NCBI GenBank assembly: GCA_030141605.1
Contig: JAQGDQ010001705.1
Span: 1 to 28,449 of the forward strand
Source of the DNA: Tubiluchus corallicola
Lineage: Eukaryota > Priapulida > Priapulimorpha > Priapulimorphida > Tubiluchidae
DNA: 28,449 nt
Direction of reading: 5' to 3'
Each line of letters starts with the position of its first letter. Position 1 is the first letter of the stretch. Shown piece by piece: positions 21,001 to 28,449 of the stretch. A program made the position numbers and the translations under genes. The notes under the pieces were generated by a model. It was not told the origin of the DNA. It did no database searches and saw nothing but the letters and a program-made list of their open reading frames with translations.

Positions 21001-24000
21001 CAAACGTCTTAAAATTGAAAAAGCCAGTCATGAAAGAACATACATCTGCACAGCTAGAAATGACATCAACAGTGCAACATTTCAGAAAACTATAAAGGGT
21101 TTGGACAGCAGCAGATCAACACCCGTACCAGATTATTGGCCCACTAGCAGCAGATCAACACCAGTACCAGATGATTGGCCCACTACTAAAAGTAAGTTCA
21201 ATACCTCGCTAGCGAACCCACTCTGCCCCCACAGACCATTAATGTTTATTTAAGATTAAGATTGTTCATTTATCTATATATATGTCTTTATATATATATA
21301 TATATATATTATGTCAAAAATACTGTTTGGGGGATTTTAATAATTTAATTTTGAATATTAGCACAGACTGCACAGCCAAGTCCTAATATCACTGTACAAG
21401 GTCGCCCAAAAAGTGAAAAGCAAGTGGCACAACAAATGTGGATAGATGGACTGTATAGCAATTGCACTCTTAAGAAAATATCATTTTGCCACATGCCTAT
21501 TGTGCAACAGAGAATTGCATCTTGGTTGGATCTTGGAATAAACCATTCTAGTCCAGGGAAGGTAGTTTCTGGAAAGTTCAGTTCTACTTTAAGCAAACAA
21601 GATATTTCAACGAAAAAGTGTTACAATGTAGTACTGAGGATAAAAGACGTGCAGCCATCAGATCTGAAAGATTATGTGCTAACTGCTGATACAACAGAAG
21701 GAACAGTTGAATACGTCATATCAGTACAAAGTATGTCACTAACATATTCTTATCTTATTTATCATAATATTTAGTCACATCATCTTTTGATCATGATAAA
21801 GAAGAGAAAAAAACAAGTGTACATCATACATCATACATATGCGGTATGGGGTATTGTACGGTTTGATCTTATTTGATATTCTTTCCCACCATAATTACAA
21901 ACCCATTTCACACCTTAATTCGTGGTGTCAGATGCTGCATGAGCTTTGAACTGGGTTTCTCACATAAAAGCAATTAATGCTTTTGTTTTAGTAAATCTAT
22001 TCGATGGGGAAAAGAAATTTAAGTTTGAAAATGTAAAGTGATGCTATAAGGAAATGACATAAAATTGTAAAACTATAAATTTACAAGCATAAGATATTAA
22101 CGTAAAAAGGAAAGTTGCTGTTTGGAGTTATAATACTTTATTGTGAGAATTATCCTAATTGTACCTCAGCCATTCCAGCTGGCGACCAAGTAGGGCGGAT
22201 CTAGGTGGCGGATCTAGATTAATGCCGAAATCCAATGAAATGGATGGATTCGTCTATTCAATGAATTTCCTTATAACTCTTCACGAGTCATTACCTTTCC
22301 ATAGAGAAACCATGTTATATATATGTGTGTGTGTGTGTGTGTGTTTATTGACTGATTAAGAGATAGACGAACATGATACTTTAGTTCAGTCTATAGATCA
22401 CTACAAAAAGGACTTTTGATCATATAACATGATCATTTCCGTCAAAAAATAACCGAGGAATTATTTATAAATTCTCACTACACACTTACTATCGCCTAAC
22501 ATGATCATTGCTGTCCAAAAACAGCTAAAGAGGTATCTACAAATTCACAATATGACATTGGGTTTCCATTGAAAAATTCATGCAGATCGTTAAAGTTCAG
22601 TTCAGTGTTATCTTCAATAAACTACAATAATTGAATGTTGATCGTTTAGCTATGTTTTTCAAAAGGTCCCCCAGTTGTGAGTACAGATGCCAAGACAGTG
22701 TACAAGGTAGAAATGCTATCCAGCCTAGATATAAAGTTCAATTTCTGTTGCCGACCAGAGTACAAGAAGGCTAGTTGGAGTTGGGGTACAGAAGAAGCCA
22801 GTAGCCTCCGTCTGTCTCCTTCGGAAGCAGCTGTCAGAAGTGGACGCCGTATAACTGCCAGGATTGAGAGTCAACCAAATGACAATTGTTACAGCACGAT
22901 GTTGAAGATTAGTCCGGTAGGACAAAAGAATTTTCGAAACTATCTGTTCACCATTAACAATGGAGGAAAAGAAGTGAGCTTTGGCGTAGCTGTTGGTAAG
23001 TTTTTCTGGTGTAAAATCCGTTCCATTCTAATATACCGATTCTAACATCAGAAGTGGCAAAAATGCTTTTGGGGCACTTGGCGTCTAGGTACGTCTATCG
23101 GATGCCATCCAAACTCGTGCGCTGCACATGGTATGTTCTGGTCTTACCGTAACTTGTTGGCCCATTGGACATTCTATAGCAACAATGGCTCTAATGTTTG
23201 TGACGTTTCTTTGCTATAATATTCTGTTCAAAAATTGCATCATTCACTACATTGCAAGTTTTGGTCATTGTTTCTTTTCACTTTGCATTATTACCGACCT
23301 TCTAAATGTGATTTGTTTTTACCACCTTGACAGCATATATTTTTACCATTTTGACCTTTCAGTCTTTGGAGTTGCTTTCTGGTGAGCTTAAGCTATGTTG
23401 TACTCTTGTTCCTTCTACAGCGATTTTAGGTCAAAATGTAGAGCAAATCACTTAAGTAAGTGATACAGTGAAAGCAGTCCATATAAGTGAGACAAAAATT
23501 CTAAAATGTGTACTTAGAAACAAAATAATTTTTAATTATTTAAAATCCCGTAGGAGGTGTCATTATCAGATGATGATAATAAAGTTTTTGTAAAATCAAT
23601 ATTTAGTTATCAGCATCCCCACAATGGGGTTGAAATAGTTATTATAACGTTTTCAGAAATGCTCTTCACACGTCTCGTGTCGTTCATAAATTTCTAAACC
23701 TTTTGTTAATTAGTGCTTTAATGAGATGATGAAACTTGTTGTACTCTGTTAAGTTGTGTTAACTTGTGTAAACCGCAATTTTTGCAGCTTTTTGTAAGTG
23801 TGATATACTTAAGTAGAGCAAGTCCAATTTCTTGTTTCAGTTAAATCTTACACATGGCTTGGGCTGGGAATTGGAATTGCGATTGTGTTGATCATTGTTG
23901 CAGCTGTAGTTTTGTCACGGGTGTCACGTTTGAGACGTAAGTAGATCACAAACTAATTACACTTCCATTTCCCCTAAACACATTGTAGCCTAAACCAATC

Positions 24001-24530
24001 TTAACAGACAGCAGAGCATTTGACCATATAAAAATAAAACATTTTTTATTGTTTATTGTTAATTTATGTTTTGCTTGGATCGTCAAATTGTGCCTTACTT
24101 CATTTTTAATGTACAACAATTGCCCATAACTGTTATTTGCGTGAACATTTATTAAATAAGAAATTGTACACAATTATACTGTGTAGTATATGTATATTTT
24201 GTGGTGTATTAGGTATATTGTGAGCATGTATATAAGTATATTTAAAAATGAGAGGATGATTAACGGATTTTCAGTTCTGCTGCCACAACTGAATGGGTAT
24301 GAGACAGCAAGGATGTCATACTGACGTCATATTTTAGCGAAGGTTGCGACTATCACTACATTTGACTTTTTTCAAATGTTGCAGGTAGCCATCCGCGCTC
24401 TGAACAAAACGCATCTAGAATCAGTTCATCATGGGGGAAAAGTCAGAGTAATGAAATCTGTGTAAGCGTCAAAAGCATAGCCACAGAGGGTCCAGAGGTG
24501 TCCGATACAGCCCTAGAGGACTCACAGTAA
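15066..24530 (+). CDS. Type I membrane protein with about five Ig-like domains, 10 exons, 661 aa
   Basis: A cell-surface Ig-superfamily protein; ligand and role are unknown. Exons are 15066-15120, 15758-15864, 17413-17632, 19702-19836, 20415-20600, 20850-21191, 21362-21730, 22666-22995, 23841-23936 and 24385-24530. All introns are GT-AG and phase 1 except intron 2 (phase 0), giving 662 codons with TAA. Residues 1-18 form a signal peptide (MIVSVWCAVWLFLCPYF). Ig1 spans exons 2-3 (Cys in LVACVLNP, then VTWFKNGKPF and EEDNADFYIQ). Ig2 spans exons 4-5 (LVCEITKC, VVHWKIG, EDSGKEVFCEM). Ig3 is in exon 6 (FQLECQVDANPEPTFLW, RTYICTARND). Exons 7 and 8 each look like a diverged Ig fold. Exon 9 has the helix GLGIGIAIVLIIVAAVV, and exon 10 a 48-residue tail without tyrosine. 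Several N-glycosylation sites are visible. No named ortholog is recognised. Confidence 0.9.
15121..15757 (+). other. Intron 1 of the Ig gene, with LINE-tail-like sequence and an alternative start
   Basis: A purine-rich low-complexity run lies at 15280-15360. Near 15530-15592 the sequence AATAAATTCTAATTCTAATTCC resembles the 3' tail of a LINE. An ATG at 15610, with an in-frame stop just upstream at 15601, reads open through the exon 2 acceptor into exon 2 in frame. It encodes a basic start and a hydrophobic stretch (LLYLSFMVCVLISTILAG) that could act as a second signal sequence. Confidence 0.5.
15837..16134 (+). repeat. Exon 2 end and donor duplicated in tandem, 4 x 76 bp
   Basis: Units start at 15837, 15913, 15989 and 16065 with TGTACTTAATCCTCTTTACT. 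Each includes the last 28 nt of exon 2, its donor GAG|GTAAAT and a following CTGACTAATAG that reads as branch point plus acceptor. The copies carry candidate 39-nt exons at 15902-15940, 15978-16016 and 16054-16092, each phase 0-0, encoding V-T/I-D/N-YVLNPLYWIE. Joining any of them between exons 2 and 3 keeps the frame. Confidence 0.9.
16135..17139. other. Intron 2 of the Ig gene, unique part
   Basis: Small open frames at 16264-16461 and 16826-17101 show no domain or splice logic compatible with the flanking exons. Nothing else is recognised. Confidence 0.45.
17140..17335. repeat. Interstitial telomere-like repeat (CCCTAA)n, degenerate
   Basis: Short perfect CCCTAA runs near 17170-17196 and 17315-17332 are embedded in many one- or two-base variants (CCTAAT, CCCAAG, CGTAAT). 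This is the C-rich strand of the animal TTAGGG telomere repeat, inside intron 2 of the Ig gene. The mutational spread marks an old insertion or breakpoint scar, not a chromosome end. Confidence 0.9.
17800..19290. repeat. 67-68 bp minisatellite, about 22 copies (Ig intron 3)
   Basis: The unit is AGTTCTCTCTGAAGTTATTG followed by CACAAGTTTTCTCTGAGAGTGAACTCGCAAGTG and AGAATGGCTTTGCA. Variant markers show higher-order copying. GAGAACGTC occurs at 18633 and 19103, 470 bases (7 units) apart. GAGAACCGC occurs at about 17959 and 18229, 4 units apart. Long minus frames across it, with a 45-residue period, follow from two units being 135 bp. A half unit in inverted orientation lies at 19319-19346. Confidence 0.95.
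19347..19701. other. Intron 3 of the Ig gene, 3' part
   Basis: AT-rich with no array. An 85-codon minus frame here is unsupported. The segment ends in the pyrimidine tract and acceptor TTTATTAG before exon 4. Confidence 0.5.
20005..20130 (+). pseudogene. Diverged duplicate of Ig exon 4 end and donor
   Basis: About 110 bases repeat 19806-19935 with many changes: GCATGTTGGAAAATTGGTGG, then CTACGAGATT and a T/G-rich stretch. It keeps the Trp-Lys-Ile codons and a GT at the donor position but lacks the rest of exon 4. It lies in intron 4. Confidence 0.7.
20131..20414. other. Intron 4 of the Ig gene, remainder
   Basis: No feature beyond the acceptor TTTCTTTAG before exon 5. Confidence 0.4.
21105..21182 (+). 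repeat. Two 39-bp coding repeats in the Ig-gene stalk
   Basis: Within exon 6, after the third Ig domain, a 13-residue unit SSRSTPVPD(Y/D)WPT occurs twice in a row. It forms a Ser/Thr/Pro-rich linker before the domain of exon 7. Such linkers are often O-glycosylated, and its copy number could vary between alleles. Confidence 0.9.
21271..21309. repeat. (TA)n microsatellite
   Basis: A run of alternating T and A with one TGTCTT break, in Ig intron 6. Confidence 0.9.
21731..22665. other. Intron 7 of the Ig gene
   Basis: It contains a (GT)n microsatellite at 22323-22344 and a short repeat of GGCGGATCTAG near 22195-22218. A weak repeat of about 95-105 bp around AACATGATCATT is seen at 22428 and 22498. 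No exon is recognised. Confidence 0.6.
22996..23840. other. Intron 8 of the Ig gene
   Basis: An 85-codon plus frame at 23128-23385 is hydrophobic but has no fitting splice sites or homology. Nothing else is seen. Confidence 0.5.
23937..24384. other. Intron 9 of the Ig gene
   Basis: AT-rich intron between the transmembrane exon and the cytoplasmic-tail exon. No features are recognised. Confidence 0.5.
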
Positions 24531-24686
24531 GAACCAGAGATCTCTGAGGTAGCCGCAGAAGAATAGCTCGCTGGACTAAATACAAATTTGATAACTATAG
24601 TCTTCTAATAATTTTAATGATACCAGATTATTTTCATCTCTAGGATTGTTATAACACTTTATCTCATTATTGTTATTTGTATTCTA

Positions 24687-24692
24687 AATAAA
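24687..24692 (+). terminator. Poly(A) signal of the Ig-receptor gene
   Basis: AATAAA lies 157 bases after the TAA stop. The canonical hexamer and distance fit the 3' end of this transcript, just before the LINE. Confidence 0.75.
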
Positions 24693-24953
24693 AATGAAGA
24701 AAAACAGTCAGAGCTGTGTGATCGTTACTTTGTCTTTATCATTTTTTTAATCAGATAAATTAGGCATAATAACTTTGGTGACCCCTAATTATATAGGTGG
24801 CGCTGCGGCGCAAAAACAGCAGTTTGACTTTCATTGAGCTCTGACAAAAATCATTGAATTTGGAGTGCTTGCGCAAAATTTAAACGTTTATCTAAGCTTA
24901 TTACATTTGATTATGATATGATGGAGACACGAGCATCGAAAAATCCCAAAAGA

Positions 24954-25137
24954 ACGCAGTCTGTTGCTGAGATGAGTGAACAAAACGCTTCCACTAGTAA
25001 CGCAGTCTGTTGCTGAGATGAGTGAACAAAACGCTTCCACTAGTAACGCAGTCTGTTGCTGAGATGAGTGAACAAAACGCTTCCACTAGTAACGCAGTCT
25101 GTTGCTGAGATGAGTGAACAAAACTCTTCCACTAGTA
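24954..25137 (+). repeat. 46-bp tandem repeat, 4 copies, in the LINE ORF1 start
   Basis: Units begin at 24954, 25000, 25046 and 25092 with ACGCAGTCTGTTGCTGAGAT. The fourth differs by one base (AACTCTTCC). As 46 is not a multiple of three, each added unit shifts the frame. The ATG at 24921 (and 24918 before it) therefore reaches a TGA at 25014, although three extra units together keep the distal frame the same. Confidence 0.93.
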
Positions 25138-26006
25138 ACGCGCCAAATAATTCAAATATGGCGGGAAAGCAAACGGCTTCGGAACAAACAGCTGATACTA
25201 CGCAAAATTTACCAACGAATACCCAGTCAATGCAAAACAACACGACGGCAGCAGGTGATCAGTCGGTCAGCCTACAGTGTTTGAATGCCATTCGAAGTTT
25301 ACAAGAGCAGGTTAGTGCATTAGACAAAAAATTTTCTGAAGAAACAGAAGAAATTAAGCAATCGCAACAGTTTATTTCAAACAGCTTTGAGGACATGAAA
25401 AAGGAAATTTCAGGCGTAGTCACACAGGTGAACTCACTTACAACTAAAGTAAAATCCCTGGAGTTAACAGTTGCTACATTACAAGAGTCGGTTAAAGACA
25501 AAGATGCAACCATTGACAGATTAGAACAGTATAGCAGGAGAGAATGTTTGGAGATTACTGGGATACCTGTGACAAAGGGAGAAGACACGGATGAGATTGT
25601 GAAAGATCTAGCAAACTCGATGGGAGTGCAAATAGATGACACTGACATCAGTGTGTCGCACAGATTACCGGCAAACGTAAGGAAAGAAACACCAAAAATC
25701 ATAGTGAAGTTTGCTAGGAAAACCAAGGGGGATGAGATGTATAAGAAAAGAGGCGAAGTCGCATATACCAGCGATTTACGTACAGGGAGTTACCATTATG
25801 GAAGGCAAAGAATCTACATTAATGAGAGCTTGACTCAAAAACGAAAACAACTGTTTTACGATGTTAAGCAGTTCAAAAAAGAAAAACATTTTAAATATTT
25901 GTGGACCAAAAATGGTAGAATTTTGTTAAAATACAATGATGAAAGTGAAGTGTTTGCCATAGAAACAGAAACAGATTTTCGCAAAGTAGTGAACAAAACA
26001 AATTAA
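25110..26006 (+). CDS. LINE ORF1 protein, coiled coil plus L1-like RNA-binding domain
   Basis: An RNA-binding chaperone-type protein that would coat the element's RNA. From the first ATG in the intact frame (25110) it is 298 aa. The N-terminus is Ser/Thr/Asn/Gln-rich. Residues about 55-135 form a heptad-rich coiled coil (SLQEQVSALDKKF, VNSLTTKVKSLELTVATLQE). Then come DRLEQYSRRECLEITGIP and a C-terminal region with SHRLP, KIIVKFAR and RIYINESLT, the layout seen in L1/CR1-type ORF1 proteins of invertebrates. The native start was probably the ATG pair at 24918/24921, in the same frame but now cut off by the 46-bp repeats. Translation from 25110 would give a slightly short protein that keeps all recognisable domains. 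Confidence 0.85.
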   Translation: MSEQNSSTSNAPNNSNMAGKQTASEQTADTTQNLPTNTQSMQNNTTAAGDQSVSLQCLNAIRSLQEQVSALDKKFSEETEEIKQSQQFISNSFEDMKKEISGVVTQVNSLTTKVKSLELTVATLQESVKDKDATIDRLEQYSRRECLEITGIPVTKGEDTDEIVKDLANSMGVQIDDTDISVSHRLPANVRKETPKIIVKFARKTKGDEMYKKRGEVAYTSDLRTGSYHYGRQRIYINESLTQKRKQLFYDVKQFKKEKHFKYLWTKNGRILLKYNDESEVFAIETETDFRKVVNKTN

Positions 26007-26031
26007 AGTGTAAAAAATGTAAATATTATCA

Positions 26032-28449
26032 ATGCCAGTTAGGCACCCTTGCAATAAATGTGCTAGACCCTGTAAATATAATGAAAATTCTATTAACTGT
26101 GATAATTGTTATCAGTGGACCCATTTAAGGTGCACTGCTCTGACAATTAACCAATTCAATGTACTAGGAAGTAATAATGATATTTATTATTGTATTAAAT
26201 GCTTAAATGATATTTTCCCCTTCCAGGAACAAGAGAATGAGGATATACAAGAATTTTTTAGAATAGATGTATCCATGTCAACTCTGACCAGTCTACCTTC
26301 TTTGCGTGAGCTTTCTACTTTTACTAACTTATCCACTAATAATAATGATCCTGATAACTTTCTTCCTTATCAAGAAAGTAATTATTATAAACTGTCAACT
26401 CTATCTAGTCAAGATGACTTAGCAAATACCAGTAAGGATTTCACTTTTGTGCATTTTAATGTCAGTAGTATAAACAAAAATTACACTAGTATGTTAGACG
26501 TTCTTTTACACTTTCAAAACCCTCCTGACATTATAGCATTAAGTGAAACCCGTTTAAAAAAAGATCATATTTTTCTCACACCCTTACCTGGGTATCAATT
26601 TATTTGTGACGATTCCACAACCAATGCAGGTGGTTTTGGGATTGTATATCAGAAACTCTGTAATTTTTTCAGAAATGCCTAAATACAAAATGCACAACTC
26701 AGACTGTAAAAATGGCTCAACAAACCGTATGCAACTGGAGAATATGTGGATTGAAATAGAAACTCCACCCAACATCAAAAACATTTTATTTGGAGTCATC
26801 TACAGGCACCCAAATACTAACCTTGAAGAATTTCATGAAGAACTAGAAAGCAAATTATCCTTAATTAACAGAACTAACAAATTTTGCTATATATGCCGTG
26901 ACATAAATATTAACTTACTACATAGTGACAGCAAAACCTCAGTGACAAATTATACAAACATGTTATTCTCTAATAATTTTGTGCCAATTATAACTAAACC
27001 AACAAGAATAACTCATCACACTAATACACTCATTGATCATATTTATACAAATGACCTCACAAACCACGTAACACCTGGAATTTTGCTTTTTCAAGTAGCC
27101 GACCATCTTCCTATATTTGCAATTATAAAGCATACAAAACTGAAAATGAAATCCAACAAAATCACCACAAGAAATTTTAAAAATTCAACTGAACAAAATT
27201 TTTTAAATAACCTGCAGCTAGAATTAGCCAAAATAAATTTTAATGACTTGGAAACTAATGAGGGATTTAGCAAATTTAATGAAATACTCTTCAATGTGTT
27301 TAATAATCATTTTCCTTTGCAAACTCTGTCTAGGAAAGACACTATTACATTTCAAAAACCATGGATCACTAAAGGAATTTTAAATAGTATTAAAACCAGA
27401 TCACGTCTTTACAAATCACACAAACTCTCAAATAATTTATACAAACAAATCTACTACAAATCCTACTCAAATAAATTAAATCATGTCAAAGAATCATCAA
27501 AAAAACAATATTACACTGAAACATTGCAAAAACACAAGAATAACATGAAAAAAACTTGGGAAACAATAAACAGTATTATAAAAACTGATCCAAAAACACG
27601 ACAAACACCAAGTAAGTTAACAATAAATAATGTGGACTATACAGATACATATGATATTGCCAGTAAACTAAATGAGTTTTTTGTAAATATAGGCCCTGAC
27701 ATGGCTGCCAAAAAACCTAAACCTAACGTTAATTTTACTGACTTTTTAAAAAACCCTAACCCAAATTCTTTTTTCATTAATCCTATTACTGAAAATGAAA
27801 CATGCACACTTTTAAACACACTTAATTCAAACAAATCACCAGGACCACAAAATATACCAATATCTTTTTTTAAATCTGCAAGTCAAATTATTTCACCAAT
27901 ACTCACATTACTGTTTAATAAATCGGTTAATGCTGGAACTTTTCCAAATATATTAAAAATAGCAAAAGTTATTCCTTTATATAAAACTGGCTCTCCACAT
28001 GAACCTGGCAATTACAGACCAATATCTCTCTTATCACGAGTATCAAAAGTTTTTGAGAGGCTAATTTACAAGAGATTATACCAGTTTGTTGTGAAAAGTA
28101 ATATCCTAAGTAAATACCAGTTTGGTTTCAGAAAAAATTATTCAATTGCCCTTGCTGTATCCGAATTAATAGACACGATCTCTCTAGACACTGACAAAAA
28201 ATTACTGAATTGCGGAATATTTTTAGACTTATCAAAAGCTTTTGATACCGTACAGCATAGTATACTAATAGCCAAATTAAACCATTATGGCATCAGAGGT
28301 CTACCTTTGCAACTAATTCAGTCATATCTAACTAACAGAAAACAATTCATATCTATTAACAATGTATCATCAGACTATAAACACATATCGTGTGGAGTGC
28401 CACAATGCTCTAATTTAGGACCTCTTCTATTCTTAATTTATATTAACGA
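26032..28449 (+). pseudogene. LINE ORF2: PHD-like finger, AP endonuclease, reverse transcriptase; frameshifted, cut by window end
   Basis: Polyprotein for target-primed reverse transcription. The start ATG is 26032. Residues 7-57 form a C4HC3 PHD-like finger (C7, C10, C23, C26, H31, C34, C54, C57). The endonuclease follows with VHFNVSSINKN and ALSETRL. The first frame continues only to a TAA near 26682. Endonuclease similarity moves to the next frame at about 26640-26650 (LYIRNSVIF), marking a one-base slip, and that second frame stays open to the edge. It holds GVIYRHPN, CYICRDININ, VADHLPIFA, then RT blocks NYRPISLLSRVSKVFERLI, KYQFGFRKNYS, FLDLSKAFDTV and GVPQCSNLGPLLFLIYIN. The window ends before the FADD block. 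Unusual residues: Arg before the endonuclease Asp, Ala instead of Ser before DH, and Cys instead of Gly in PQG. Confidence 0.9.

Larger units (their letters stand above)
24790..28449 (+). mobile_element. Non-LTR retrotransposon, CR1/L2 group of the jockey superfamily, partial
   Basis: A two-ORF LINE in plus orientation follows the receptor gene. A short 5' leader precedes ORF1. ORF2 follows 25 bases after the ORF1 stop and runs off the right edge inside the reverse transcriptase. The 5' border is approximate because I see no target duplication, which would need the missing 3' end. Frame breaks and altered motif residues show this copy is probably dead, although long open stretches suggest modest age. 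Confidence 0.88.

Noticed and set aside
23128-23385. 85-codon hydrophobic frame in Ig intron 8
   Set aside because: The receptor's real transmembrane exon is at 23841-23936 with matching phases. This frame has no fitting acceptor and donor.
25259-25726. 155-codon minus frame
   Set aside because: Antisense shadow of LINE ORF1, whose plus-strand product has a clear coiled coil and family motif.

Overview
The window looks like nuclear DNA of an invertebrate animal: AT-rich, with spliced genes (GT-AG introns), an animal-type monocarboxylate transporter, an immunoglobulin (Ig) domain receptor, degenerate TTAGGG-type telomeric repeats, a CR1/L2-group LINE and very many minisatellites. An early-branching animal (sponge or cnidarian) would fit, but the sequence does not settle the phylum.

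Layout. 1-2121 is intergenic, with a decayed LINE reverse-transcriptase scrap at 62-217. 2122-10293 (minus strand) is a five-exon SLC16/MCT-family transporter of 653 aa. All four of its introns carry a tandem repeat. Intron 3 also holds a probable solo LTR and intron 1 a piggyBac-type MITE that ends beside the splice donor. 10294-15065 separates two divergently transcribed genes and holds a 43-bp minisatellite of about 39 copies, a 4 x 86-bp repeat and possible promoter sequence. 15066-24530 (plus strand) is a ten-exon type I membrane protein of 661 aa: signal peptide, about five Ig-like domains, one transmembrane helix and a short tyrosine-free tail, with a poly(A) signal at 24687. About 24790 to the window end is a non-LTR retrotransposon: ORF1 (coiled coil plus RNA-binding type) and ORF2 (PHD-like zinc finger, endonuclease, reverse transcriptase). 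ORF2 is frameshifted and is cut by the window edge. The exon joins of both genes were checked by hand, and every join keeps the reading frame.

Nothing suggests that the two host genes work together: one is a solute carrier, the other a cell-surface recognition-type molecule. The most unusual structure is in the Ig gene. The 3' end of exon 2 with its splice donor is repeated four times in tandem (76-bp period). Each extra copy forms a 39-nt, phase 0-0 candidate mini-exon with its own acceptor and donor, and the copies differ mainly at two codons. Duplicated exon-intron borders also occur at Ig exon 4 and at MCT exon 3.
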